Shown here piece by piece: positions 8,741-17,302 of a DNA stretch of 64,000 bases. The translations under genes were made by a program, and so were the position numbers. The notes beneath the pieces are model-generated. The model searched no databases and was not told the DNA's origin. It worked only from the letters and a program-made list of their open reading frames with translations. Source of the DNA: Pseudomaricurvus sp033283175. GTDB lineage: Bacteria > Pseudomonadota > Gammaproteobacteria > Pseudomonadales > Cellvibrionaceae. The DNA lies in assembly GCA_033283175.1 (NCBI GenBank), contig JAWMQM010000001.1:682001-746000 (forward strand). The letters run 5' to 3'. Position 1 is the first letter of the stretch. Every line of letters begins with the position of its first letter.

Positions 8741-9538
8741 TCAGTTAAACATCTCCAGCAGTTTCACCCCGGGATCCTCACAACGCATAAACGCCTCGCC
8801 CACCAGGAAGGTGTTAACGTTGTGGCCGCGCATGGCCATCACATCGTCGATGGTGTGAATACCGGACTCGGTCACCACAATACGGCTGTCGTCGATGCGA
8901 CTCAGCAGCGAGAAGGTGTGTTCGAGGCTGGTCTCAAAGTTGTGCAGGTTGCGGTTGTTGATACCGACCAGGCGGTTGGGCAACTTCAGCGCCTGCTCCA
9001 GTTCGTCGGCGTTATGCACCTCCACCAGTACATCCATCCCCAACTCATGGGCCAGGCTGTTCAGGTGTTGCAGCTGTGCGAACTCCAGTACCGCCACAAT
9101 CAGCAGGATACAATCGGCACCGATGGCACGGGCCTCGTACACCTGATAGTCGTCAATAATGAAGTCCTTGCGGATCACCGGCAGCGAGGAAGCCGCACGG
9201 GCCTCCTGTAAGTAGCAGTCAGCACCCTGGAAGAAATCCACATCGGTGAGTACAGACAGACAGGCGGCACCGCCCTTCTCGTAGCTGATGGCGATTTCGG
9301 AGGGGTAGAACTCCTCCCGGATCACGCCCTTGCTCGGTGAGGCCTTTTTGATCTCGGCAATCACCGCCGCCTGACCGGCTTCCAGCTTGCGCTCAATGGA
9401 GGCTACAAAGCCCCGCGCCGGCGGCTGGGCTGCGGCCAGCGCCTTCACCTCTGCCAGGCTGCGTTGCGCCGAGCGCTCAGTAATCTCTTCGCGCTTGCGC
9501 GCAATAATCTTTTCCAGAACCGTGGGGATCTTGTTCAT
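8741..9538 (-). CDS. trpC: Indole-3-glycerol phosphate synthase
   Basis: A 265-residue TIM-barrel enzyme that closes the indole ring in tryptophan synthesis. Visible motifs are AEIKKASPSKGVI, the KDFIIDDYQVYEARA segment and GINNRNLHNFET. It is the last gene of the trpG-trpD-trpC group, 24 bases after trpD, and ends at a bidirectional terminator. There is no TrpF domain; trpF, trpA and trpB lie elsewhere, as in Pseudomonas. Confidence 0.97.
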   Translation of the reverse strand: MNKIPTVLEKIIARKREEITERSAQRSLAEVKALAAAQPPARGFVASIERKLEAGQAAVIAEIKKASPSKGVIREEFYPSEIAISYEKGGAACLSVLTDVDFFQGADCYLQEARAASSLPVIRKDFIIDDYQVYEARAIGADCILLIVAVLEFAQLQHLNSLAHELGMDVLVEVHNADELEQALKLPNRLVGINNRNLHNFETSLEHTFSLLSRIDDSRIVVTESGIHTIDDVMAMRGHNVNTFLVGEAFMRCEDPGVKLLEMFN

Positions 9539-9562
9539 ACTGCAACCACTTTAACTATAGGG

Positions 9563-10603
9563 TTAGCCGTGCTCTTTCTGGCACAGGGTAAAGGCGGCTA
9601 ATTCGGCAATCTTCTCTTTCGCCAGGCCACTGCCAATGGCGTCCTGCGCCATCGCCACACCAGCCTTGAGGCTGTCGGCCACACCGCTGACGTAGATGGC
9701 GGCACCGGCGTTCAGCGCAATAATATCGGCGGCCTTCTGCGCCCGGGCATCGCTGCGCTTGCCCAGGGCGTCTTTGATCAGCGCCAGTGATTCGGCGGCA
9801 CTCTCCACCGTCAGTCCCACCAGCGACTGCGACTCTACACCCAGGTCTTCCGGCAGGATTTTGTACACCTGCACCGCGCCATTTTTCAGTTCGGCAACGG
9901 TGGTCTCGGTGGCCAGGCTGATCTCGTCCAGGCCATCCTTCGCATGCACCACCAGCACATGCTTGGCGCCAAGACGCGCCAGCACTTTGGCCAACGGCTC
10001 GCACAGGTCACCGTTAAAGACACCGATCACCTGCCGCTTAACACCGGCGGGATTGGTGAGCGGGCCGAGGATATTAAAGATGGTGCGCATGCCCAGCTCG
10101 CGACGCGGGCCGACGGCGTACTTCATGGCGCTGTGGTGGGCCGGGGCAAACATAAAGCCGATACCCAGCTCTTCTACACAGCGGGCTACCTGCGGCGGCG
10201 TGATATCCAGCTGCACACCGGCCGCTTCCAGCACATCGGCACTGCCGGTGGAGCTGGAGACGGAACGGCCACCGTGCTTGGCCACCTTGGCGCCAGCGGC
10301 AGCGGCGACAAAACAGGCGGCGGTGGAGACGTTGAACAGGTTGGCACCGTCACCGCCGGTGCCAACCAGATCCACCAGATGCTCACCGCCGAGATCCACC
10401 TTCGCCGCCAGCTCACGCATCACCATGGCGGCGCCGGTAATCTCATCGATGCTTTCGCTCTTCATGCGCAAACCGACCAACAACGCACCGATTTGTGCCT
10501 CGGTGGCCTGACCGGTCATCACCTGACGCATGACTTCGCTCATCTCATCCTGGGTCAGGTCCTGGCGCTCAACCACTTTTGCCAGAGCTTGTTTGATATC
10601 CAT
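9563..10603 (-). CDS. trpD: Anthranilate phosphoribosyltransferase
   Basis: 346 residues that transfer phosphoribose to anthranilate. The PRPP-binding loop is VGTGGDGANLFNVST; KHGGRSVSSSTGSADVLEA and GPRRELGMRTIFNILGPL are also visible. A strong AAGGAGAG ribosome site precedes the ATG at 10603. It sits 29 bases after trpG and 24 before trpC, consistent with one transcript. Confidence 0.97.
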   Translation of the reverse strand: MDIKQALAKVVERQDLTQDEMSEVMRQVMTGQATEAQIGALLVGLRMKSESIDEITGAAMVMRELAAKVDLGGEHLVDLVGTGGDGANLFNVSTAACFVAAAAGAKVAKHGGRSVSSSTGSADVLEAAGVQLDITPPQVARCVEELGIGFMFAPAHHSAMKYAVGPRRELGMRTIFNILGPLTNPAGVKRQVIGVFNGDLCEPLAKVLARLGAKHVLVVHAKDGLDEISLATETTVAELKNGAVQVYKILPEDLGVESQSLVGLTVESAAESLALIKDALGKRSDARAQKAADIIALNAGAAIYVSGVADSLKAGVAMAQDAIGSGLAKEKIAELAAFTLCQKEHG

Positions 10604-10632
10604 TGTTCAGACTCTCCTTCAACGCCCCAACA

Positions 10633-11211
10633 TTACCGTTCTAAAAAGTTACGCAGCAGGTCGTGACCGTGCTCGGTAAGGATCGACTCCGGGTGGAACT
10701 GCACGCCCTCAACATCCAGGGTCTTGTGGCGCACCCCCATAATCTCATCCACCTGACCGTCTTCGGTTTGGGTCCAGGCGGTGATCTCCAGGCACTCCGG
10801 CAGGGTCTCTTTTTCAATCACCAGCGAATGGTAACGGGTGGCCTGATAGGGGTTTTTCAACCCCTTAAACACCCCCACGTCGGCGTGGTAAATGGGCGAC
10901 AGCTTGCCGTGCATTACCTGACGGGCGCGCACGATATTGCCACCAAACGCCTGGCCAATACTCTGGTGACCGAGACAGATACCCAGCAGCGGAATGCGGC
11001 CGGCAAAGGTCTTGATGGTCTCCACTGAGATACCCGCCTCGTTGGGTGTGCAGGGGCCGGGTGAGATGACAATCTTCTCCGGTGCCATGGCTTCAATATC
11101 GGCAACGGAGATTTCATCGTTGCGCACCACCTTCACGTCGGCGTTCAGTTCCGCCAGGTACTGGACGACGTTGTAAGTGAAGGAGTCGTAGTTATCAATC
11201 ATCAAAATCAC
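10633..11211 (-). CDS. trpG: Anthranilate synthase glutaminase subunit
   Basis: A 192-residue class I glutamine amidotransferase that supplies ammonia to TrpE. The nucleophile is the Cys in LLGICLGHQSIGQAFG, and the catalytic His-Glu pair is in VQFHPESI. The start is GTG at 11211 (MILMIDNYDSFTYN), preceded by AAGGAGGAG. It lies only 13 bases from trpE, whereas Pseudomonas keeps trpE apart from trpGDC. Confidence 0.97.
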   Translation of the reverse strand: MILMIDNYDSFTYNVVQYLAELNADVKVVRNDEISVADIEAMAPEKIVISPGPCTPNEAGISVETIKTFAGRIPLLGICLGHQSIGQAFGGNIVRARQVMHGKLSPIYHADVGVFKGLKNPYQATRYHSLVIEKETLPECLEITAWTQTEDGQVDEIMGVRHKTLDVEGVQFHPESILTEHGHDLLRNFLER

Positions 11212-11224
11212 GGGCAGCTCCTCC

Positions 11225-12691
11225 TTACAACACCATATCCACGGCGCGGAAAATCGCCCTGGCTTTGTTCATGGTCTCTTTCCACTCCAGCGCCGGCACT
11301 GAATCCGCCACCACACCGGCACCCGCCTGTACATAGAGGGTCTGGTCCTTGATCACCGCCGTGCGAATGGCGATGGCGGTATCCATATTGCCGTTCCAGG
11401 AGAGGTAGCCCACGGCACCGCCGTAGATGCCGCGCTTCTCGCTTTCCAGCTCGTCGATGATCTCCATGGCACGGATCTTCGGTGCGCCTGAAAGCGTGCC
11501 TGCCGGCAGTGCTGCCCGCAGTACATCCATGGCCTTGAGGCCATCCTGCAGCTGTCCGGTAACATTGGAGGTAATGTGCATCACATGGGAGTAGCGCTCC
11601 ACCACCATCTTGTCAGTGAGCTTCACGCTGCCCACCTGCGCCACCCGGCCCACATCATTGCGGCCCAGGTCGATCAGCATCAGGTGCTCGGCAATCTCTT
11701 TCGGATCGCTCACCAGCTCCTGCTCCAGCGCCTGGTCCTCTTCCGCGGTATGGCCGCGACGACGGGTGCCGGCGATGGGCCGCACCGTCACTTCGCCATC
11801 CTCCAGACGCGCCAGGATCTCCGGGCTGGAACCCACCACATGGTGATCCCCCAGATCGAGGAAATACATGTAAGGCGACGGGTTGAGGCAGCGCAGGGCG
11901 CGATAGAGATTGAGGGGCTCGGCCGCAAACGGCAGCGACAATCGCTGGGAGATCACCACCTGCATGGTGTCGCCGGCCAGCACGTACTCTTTAATGGCAG
12001 CCACCGCCTGATGAAAGTTCTGCTCGCCGAAACTGGAGGTAAAGTTGCCCTCCTGATGCGATTCCGGGTGCAGCTTCATGGGCGCGGTATCCGGAGTGAT
12101 GGCGTGCAGTTGCTGCGCCAGCTGGTCGAGACGGGCCTGGGCCTGCTCATAGGCTTCCACGTGCGCCGGATCGGCGTGCACGATCAGTGTCAGGGTGCCG
12201 GCCAGATTGTCGAACACCAGCACCTCGTCGGAGACCATCAGCAGGATATCGGGCGTGCCGATCACATCCTGCGGTTGCGATGCCTTCAGTTTTGGCTCTA
12301 CGTAGCGCACGCAGTCGTAGCCGAAATAGCCCACCAGGCCACCGTTGAAACGCGGCAAGCCCTCCACTTCAGGCACCCGGTAGCGCTTCTGGAACTCTTC
12401 CACAAAGGTGAGCGGGTCCTCGCAGCGGAGCTCTTCCACCACCTGGCCATCGGTTTCCACAGTGACCAGGTCACCGCAGGCTTTCAGTACGGTGCGCGCC
12501 GGCAGGCCGATCATGGAGAAACGACCCCACTTCTCGCCGCCCTGCACCGATTCAAACAGATAGGAATATTGGCCCTGGGCCAGCTTCAGATAGCTGGAGA
12601 GGGGGGTGTCGAGGTCAGCCAGCACTTCCCGGTACAGCGGGATGCGGTTATAGCCCTGATCGGCCAACTGACAAAATAGTTCCGGAGACAT
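11225..12691 (-). CDS. trpE: Anthranilate synthase component I
   Basis: 488 residues; makes anthranilate from chorismate with TrpG. The N-terminal domain holds the tryptophan-feedback region with LLES-type LFESVQGG. The C-terminal chorismate-binding domain shows GSSPEILARLEDGEVTVRPIAGTRRRG, LIDLGRNDVGRV, SHVMHITSNV and GTLSGAPKIRAME. It heads a compact trpE-G-D-C run. Possible leader-peptide control lies upstream. Confidence 0.97.
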   Translation of the reverse strand: MSPELFCQLADQGYNRIPLYREVLADLDTPLSSYLKLAQGQYSYLFESVQGGEKWGRFSMIGLPARTVLKACGDLVTVETDGQVVEELRCEDPLTFVEEFQKRYRVPEVEGLPRFNGGLVGYFGYDCVRYVEPKLKASQPQDVIGTPDILLMVSDEVLVFDNLAGTLTLIVHADPAHVEAYEQAQARLDQLAQQLHAITPDTAPMKLHPESHQEGNFTSSFGEQNFHQAVAAIKEYVLAGDTMQVVISQRLSLPFAAEPLNLYRALRCLNPSPYMYFLDLGDHHVVGSSPEILARLEDGEVTVRPIAGTRRRGHTAEEDQALEQELVSDPKEIAEHLMLIDLGRNDVGRVAQVGSVKLTDKMVVERYSHVMHITSNVTGQLQDGLKAMDVLRAALPAGTLSGAPKIRAMEIIDELESEKRGIYGGAVGYLSWNGNMDTAIAIRTAVIKDQTLYVQAGAGVVADSVPALEWKETMNKARAIFRAVDMVL

Positions 12692-12718
12692 GGTGAGTCC
12701 TTCCTGGCTTTGTGTTTA

Positions 12719-12772
12719 CGAACAAACAAACGACGGGCGCAGAGGCACCCCAACGGCCTGAGCAATGCTCAG
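12719..12772 (-). promoter_or_regulatory. Possible trpE transcription attenuator
   Basis: On the minus strand, upstream of trpE, a small stem (12758-12772) is followed by a 6-bp hairpin (12745-12750 with 12735-12740, one G-T pair). A T-rich tract follows (complement of 12719-12734). The 5' arm of that hairpin can instead pair over 8 positions with the GGCGTCCC at the end of the short leader frame, giving an alternative fold. No measured termination supports it. Confidence 0.4.
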
Positions 12773-12779
12773 CAGAGAC

Positions 12780-12839
12780 TCAGGGACGCCATCGCCCCCG
12801 GCAGAAGGAAGAGAAACTTGCCAACACAGAAATACTCAT
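12780..12839 (-). CDS. Possible 19-residue trp leader peptide
   Basis: An ATG-started 19-codon frame encoding MSISVLASFSSFCRGRWRP lies 88 bases before trpE. It has a single Trp codon two codons before the last residue. Classical trp leaders usually carry tandem Trp codons and a ribosome site, and neither is clear here. Reported as a candidate because of its place next to mutually exclusive stems. Confidence 0.3.
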   Translation of the reverse strand: MSISVLASFSSFCRGRWRP

Positions 12840-13041
12840 GGGTACGCTGTTGCCTGTTGTATCACCGGAGCCCTGGGCAATCCGGCAACCTGACTCACAT
12901 CCAGCCGGACCTGTGCGCGGGGCACGGAAGGCCGGTCAAAAAACAGGCGCTAGTTTATCCCCTCACAGTCAGGCTGTACAGGCACAGCACCCGCCTGCAC
13001 CTGTGCAAAGGGAAAAAATACTGTGACAATGGCCTGACTCC

Positions 13042-13824
13042 ATGGAAATGTCCGTTCAGGTCTCGGGGGACGAACAAAAGTCGATCAGGGCCAGGCAGGC
13101 TATGAAACTTTTCCACCATCGATGGCTGATGGAGGCCGACAGTCAGACAGGCCCCCACAAAGCCGACAACGAAGACCGGGTCACCTTTTACCCGGATCCG
13201 GCACTGACCATACTCTGCGACGGTGTGGGTGGCAATCGCTGCGGGGAAGTGGCCGCGGGGATGGCCGCCGATTACCTGCAACAGGCACTGCTGCACATGG
13301 GCTGCCGCGACCTCAACGACTCCCTGATGCTGCGTCTGGTGCGTCAGACCCACGAACACCTGCTTCAGCACATGGAGACAGACCCCGGCACAGAGGGCAT
13401 GGCCACTACCCTGGTCATGGCGGTGCAGGACGGGCGTCACGCCTGGGTAGTCTGGGCCGGCGACAGTCGCGCCTACCTGCTGCGCAATCACGAGCTGCAG
13501 GCACTGACCCGGGATCATAGCTTTGTGGCGGAAAAAGTGGACCTGGGGCTGCTGAGTGAAGAGGAGGCAGCGGCGCATCCGCTGGCCAACCTCATTACCT
13601 CCTCATTGGGCGGTGGCCACAACAGCCTCAAGCAGATCGGCTGCCGCCGTGTCCGACTCCACAAGGGCGACCGGCTGCTGCTCTGCAGCGACGGGGTTTA
13701 CAGCTACCTGAGCGACGCCGAGCTGATTGAGGCCGGCCAGCAGTCGGCCCACGCCCTCACCGCCCGGGCCATAGCCAACCACACCCACGACAACTGCAGC
13801 GCTATCTGTATCGCCGTGCGCTGA
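13042..13824 (+). CDS. PP2C-family serine/threonine protein phosphatase
   Basis: A 260-residue metal-dependent phosphatase (PPM). The metal and phosphate motifs are present in order: KADNEDRV, LCDGVGGNRCGE, MATTLV, WAGDSRAYL, LTRDHSF, LLCSDGVYSYL and a terminal HDNCSA. No signal peptide or membrane segment is seen, so it acts in the cytoplasm. The start is uncertain: ATGs at 13042, 13048 and 13102 all precede the conserved core and none has a strong ribosome site. It is divergent from trpE and convergent with the accessory run that includes an orphan kinase-like N-lobe. Its partner kinase is not in the window. The family resembles PppA/Stp1; a link to the neighbouring block is inference. Confidence 0.9.
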   Translation: MEMSVQVSGDEQKSIRARQAMKLFHHRWLMEADSQTGPHKADNEDRVTFYPDPALTILCDGVGGNRCGEVAAGMAADYLQQALLHMGCRDLNDSLMLRLVRQTHEHLLQHMETDPGTEGMATTLVMAVQDGRHAWVVWAGDSRAYLLRNHELQALTRDHSFVAEKVDLGLLSEEEAAAHPLANLITSSLGGGHNSLKQIGCRRVRLHKGDRLLLCSDGVYSYLSDAELIEAGQQSAHALTARAIANHTHDNCSAICIAVR

Positions 13825-13889
13825 TTCCCTTCCCAGCTGCGACAGAGCTGTCGGTTAAACGTGGCGCCGCAAAGCACGCAGCAACGCTA

Positions 13890-14426
13890 TTACTCTTCGG
13901 CACACCGGTACTGAGGCAATGGCTGATCCTCAGCCAGCTGCCCCTCCCACAACGGCTGCAGCTGCGAACCGTCCCAGCGGAAATAGATACTCTGCATAGA
14001 CTCGGGTGCACGGGCGCCGGGATTAACGATCAGCAGACTGCTGTCGGCCCGGTAGCAGAGTCCGTAGGACGCAGACCACTCCTCATCCATAAACACCCGG
14101 CCACTGGTCACATCCACAATGGCAAACTGCTGGCAGCCACTGCCGCAGCCCCAGTACTGCACACTGTAGTGACCGGCAAAGTTGGCTGGCCGGCCCTCCA
14201 GGGCCCGCAGGCGACTGCCGAAGGTACGCGCCTGCGGATGGCTCTGCAGGTCCACCTGCTGCAGGGTTACCGCAGAAATGGCAGCCGGATACTGTTCAAA
14301 GTTGGGCATAGCCCCCGGCTCCGCCACAGCCCTCTGACTTGCAACAGCCATAGCCCTGCCAGCCATAACCCCACCAGAGAAACCCGCCAGCAGGCATACG
14401 AGTGCAAATATCGATAGACGTTTAAT
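13890..14426 (-). CDS. Secreted protein of unknown function with an apparent ATT start
   Basis: 178 residues with a clean signal peptide (MKRLSIFALVCLLAGFSGG if ATT is read as Met) and a small globular domain. The domain has FAGHYSVQYWGCGSGCQQFA followed by IVDVTSGRVF and cysteines near the end. No ATG, GTG or TTG lies in the right place. A GAGGAGA ribosome site at 14434-14440 stands seven bases before the ATT at 14424-14426. The next in-frame ATG would delete most of the signal peptide. The gene follows the kinase-like fragment by four bases and is last in the run. I recognise a family resemblance to small GCGxGC proteins but no function. Confidence 0.65.
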   Translation of the reverse strand: MKRLSIFALVCLLAGFSGGVMAGRAMAVASQRAVAEPGAMPNFEQYPAAISAVTLQQVDLQSHPQARTFGSRLRALEGRPANFAGHYSVQYWGCGSGCQQFAIVDVTSGRVFMDEEWSASYGLCYRADSSLLIVNPGARAPESMQSIYFRWDGSQLQPLWEGQLAEDQPLPQYRCAEE

Positions 14427-14430
14427 GGGC

Positions 14431-14631
14431 TTATCTCCTCGGTGGCTGAATATAAATCTGCAACTCTTCACCGCTGTGCCTGTCCCGCGCCAGATAGAGG
14501 GCGCCGTTGCCCTCCCGACCCAGTGGCTGCAGGATCTCATACCTCAGGGCGCAGCGTTGCCCCGCTTGCAGATTCAGATCCCCGTCGCGCAGGGCAGTGA
14601 CCGCAATGGTGCGCAGCGACTCGCTATTCAT
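14431..14631 (-). CDS. Orphan protein-kinase N-lobe-like small protein
   Basis: 66 residues. The second half, RYEILQPLGREGNGALYL and on through ARDRHSGEELQIYI, matches the start of bacterial Hanks-type kinases: the glycine-rich loop, then beta-3. The beta-3 lysine position is Tyr and the protein then stops, so there is no catalytic lobe. The next gene is not a remnant of one. The ATG at 14631 overlaps the upstream gene's stop by 8 bases, and its own stop TAA sits in the ribosome site of the next gene. It is therefore embedded in the operon rather than loose debris. It may be a regulatory fragment or decaying; function unknown. Confidence 0.5.
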   Translation of the reverse strand: MNSESLRTIAVTALRDGDLNLQAGQRCALRYEILQPLGREGNGALYLARDRHSGEELQIYIQPPRR

Positions 14632-15481
14632 CACCGCCCCGCTGCTCCTGTATACGCTGCTGCAACCAGCTGCGCATGGGCTCTGCCGGCAGATAACGCC
14701 CCTTGCCGTCCGTCACGCATTCGTACACCCGGTGCAGGAATCCCAGCGGGTGGTGGCGGCTGCCGTAATCTGTCGGCTTGGCGTCGGGCATCAACAGCTG
14801 GAAACGGCTGGAGGGGTCACCGGCCAGGGCATACTCCAGCACTTTATGGGGCGCCCCTGTCGCCCCCTCACTCGCCTCCGCAGTGAAGGCCAGCTGATCA
14901 TCCTGCTGCGAGACCACATCGCGCCCCTCCAGCAAGCGCCCGCCGGCGTCGTAACCAACCGCCAACAGCTCCCCACCCTCTTGCAGGTAGGAGCGATCAC
15001 AACTCACATACTCCGGTTCCGCCTGTGCCAGCCAGTCGTAGAGCATCTCCCGCCGACCCAGCCGCCGCTGGCGGTAAAACTCCAGTCCTGCGCGCTGCAG
15101 CGGGTACAGGCGGAACTCCGCCTGCCGGCCGGAAGAGGGCCGCTCCATCTGCATAAAGTACTCACCCTCGCGATAGACCAGCTCGAACTCCGTATCATCG
15201 TTGTCCCGGCCCATGGCGCGAAAACGGTAGCCGTCATCCAGCGGCTCCAGCCAGGACGCGCCATCGCTGCCCGCTCCCAATCGATATTTCAGGTCAAACA
15301 ACTCCACCCGTTTCATATCGTCCGGCGTGAGCTGCTGCGGAGCGACACCGGTATAGACCAGCAGGTAGGCCTCATATCGCTCCAGCTCCGGCACACGCCC
15401 GGCCTCGGCCAGACCGGCCATGGCCATCCCTGCCACGGCGCTGATCATGGTTAACCACAACCGGTATTTTGACCTTGTCAT
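14624..15481 (-). CDS. Secreted protein with a domain shared with the MORN protein upstream
   Basis: 285 residues with a signal peptide (about 1-27). Residues about 38-280 align by eye with residues 138-375 of the PEGA/MORN membrane protein encoded at 18184-19944. Shared features include a YREGEYF/YKSGNYF turn, the YPL.R...FY motif and two cysteines at matching positions (C161 and C255 here, C261 and C347 there). I cannot name the domain. The ATG at 15481 was chosen because GGAAG lies 8 bases upstream; an ATG at 15496 adds five residues. It overlaps the kinase-like fragment downstream, suggesting translational coupling. Confidence 0.75.
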   Translation of the reverse strand: MTRSKYRLWLTMISAVAGMAMAGLAEAGRVPELERYEAYLLVYTGVAPQQLTPDDMKRVELFDLKYRLGAGSDGASWLEPLDDGYRFRAMGRDNDDTEFELVYREGEYFMQMERPSSGRQAEFRLYPLQRAGLEFYRQRRLGRREMLYDWLAQAEPEYVSCDRSYLQEGGELLAVGYDAGGRLLEGRDVVSQQDDQLAFTAEASEGATGAPHKVLEYALAGDPSSRFQLLMPDAKPTDYGSRHHPLGFLHRVYECVTDGKGRYLPAEPMRSWLQQRIQEQRGGDE

Positions 15482-15538
15482 ATCAGAGACTTCCATTCGT
15501 GCCGGCAGGCACTGCTGTCACTGCCGGCTTTGTCACAC

Positions 15539-17206
15539 TTACAGTTTGCGGTTCTGACCAGCCTGCCGCAGCAACTGGATAAATCCGGAGCGGTAGCCAA
15601 ACTCGTCGTCACCCTTACCCTGCTGGGCCAGGGTGATGGCGTCGTCCAGCGTCCAGTCACCGCTGTATTTGCCGCCGCGCAGGATTTCCGCCGCGCCGGC
15701 CACCGCTATGGCAAAATCCACATCCTGCTTTGTGGTTGCCGGCAACGACTCACTGTTACCCGCCGCCACCGGCACTTCCAGTAGCTGTGACTGCTTTTCC
15801 CCGGGGCGCTTGTAACGCAGCTTTACAAAGGCGTACTCATCGCTGTGGCCCGCCAGCGCGGCGGCACCCTGATCGCCGGCTACCGCTTCGTAGCGTCCGG
15901 GTTCAATGCGCGGCACCGCACCCACCGGGGTAAATTCGTAAATAGCGGTTACCGTGTGGCCCGCACCTATCTCTCCGGCATCCACCGCATCGTTGGCGAA
16001 ATCCTCGCGCTCCAGAGCGCGGGTCTCGTAGCCGATCAGGCGATACTCCTGCACCGTGGCCGGATTGAACTCCACCTGGATCTTCACATCTTCGGCAATG
16101 GTAAACAGTGACGCGCTGGCCTCGGTCACCAGCACCTTGCGGGCCTCGCTGAGGGTATCGATGTAAGCCGCCACACCGTTGCCATTCTGCGCCAGCGTCT
16201 GCATCAACTGGTCGTTGTAGTTACCCTGCCCCACACCCAGCACCGACAGGTAGATACCGGCCTGCCGCTGGCGACTGATCATCGCCTTGAGGGAAGCATC
16301 GTCGCTCACCCCCAGGTTGAAGTCGCCGTCGGTGGCGAGAATCACGCGATTCACAGCCTCCTTGTCGAAATGCTCCTGTGCCAGCTGGTAGGCCAGCTCA
16401 ATACCCTCGGCACCCGCCGTACCGCCGCCCGCCTGCAGGCTGTCCAGCGCCTGCAGAATACGGGTTTTCTCGCGCACTTCGGTGGGCGGCAATACCACCC
16501 CGGAGGCGCCGGCATAGACCACCAGTGACACCCGGTCATCCGGGTTCATTTCGCTCAGCATCATGCGCAGGGCCTGGGTGACCAGCGGCAACTTGTCCGG
16601 CGCCGTCATGCTGCCCGACACATCCACCAGAAACACCAGGTTGGCTTTCGGGCGCTGCTCCGGCGTGATCTCATAGCCCTTGATGCCGATGTGCAGCAGC
16701 TTGCTGCCCCTGTGCCAGGGCGAATCGGTGACCGTCACCTGAGTACGGAACGGCACACTGGCGGCATCCGGCACCGGATAGGTGTAGTCAAAATAGTTGA
16801 GCCACTCCTCGACCCGCACCATATCGGGTTTGGGCAGGCGCCCGTTATTGATCCAGCGGCGGGAAGCCGAATAGGAGGCAGTATCCACATCAATGGAGAA
16901 GGTGGAGACCGGCGCATCCACTACCCGCTGCAGCGGGTTCTGTATCACTGGCGCAAAGCGATCCCTCTCCACCTCAGCGGCACCCTGGTGAAAAGGTGAC
17001 GGGGCCGGCGCTATTGCCGCCACCATCTTTCGCTGCAAGACCTCAGCCCGCTCACGCAGGGCCACGTCGTGCTCCCGCATGGCGACGGCCTGCGCCTGGG
17101 CCTCCCCGTCGCGGGTCGAGTCCGATACGCTGCAGGCACCCAGCGCCAGGGTAAGCACTGCCACCCCCAACCTGAGGGACGGACGATTTATCAAAATGGA
17201 AGACAC
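15539..17206 (-). CDS. von Willebrand factor type A lipoprotein (YfbK-like)
   Basis: 555 residues. A lipobox (ALGACS, Cys at 25) follows a hydrophobic leader, so the protein should be lipid-anchored in the envelope. A vWA N-terminal region (PVSTFSIDVDTASYS) precedes the vWA domain with a complete metal site: DVSGSM, the Thr in GGTAGAEGI and the Asp in LATDGDF. A YfbK-type C-terminal domain follows. The GTG start at 17206 has a strong AGGAGG site six bases away. YfbK-like proteins often accompany ECF-like sigma factors. Binding partner unknown; an adhesive or scaffold role is inferred. Confidence 0.88.
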   Translation of the reverse strand: MSSILINRPSLRLGVAVLTLALGACSVSDSTRDGEAQAQAVAMREHDVALRERAEVLQRKMVAAIAPAPSPFHQGAAEVERDRFAPVIQNPLQRVVDAPVSTFSIDVDTASYSASRRWINNGRLPKPDMVRVEEWLNYFDYTYPVPDAASVPFRTQVTVTDSPWHRGSKLLHIGIKGYEITPEQRPKANLVFLVDVSGSMTAPDKLPLVTQALRMMLSEMNPDDRVSLVVYAGASGVVLPPTEVREKTRILQALDSLQAGGGTAGAEGIELAYQLAQEHFDKEAVNRVILATDGDFNLGVSDDASLKAMISRQRQAGIYLSVLGVGQGNYNDQLMQTLAQNGNGVAAYIDTLSEARKVLVTEASASLFTIAEDVKIQVEFNPATVQEYRLIGYETRALEREDFANDAVDAGEIGAGHTVTAIYEFTPVGAVPRIEPGRYEAVAGDQGAAALAGHSDEYAFVKLRYKRPGEKQSQLLEVPVAAGNSESLPATTKQDVDFAIAVAGAAEILRGGKYSGDWTLDDAITLAQQGKGDDEFGYRSGFIQLLRQAGQNRKL

Positions 17207-17302
17207 GGGGCACCTCCTGAGGTGATCTTGTGGGTTCCCTGGCTTAGACGGACAGGCCCGGCTTTCACCTCAACGCCGCAGGATAACTGGACACCAGATT
17301 AC

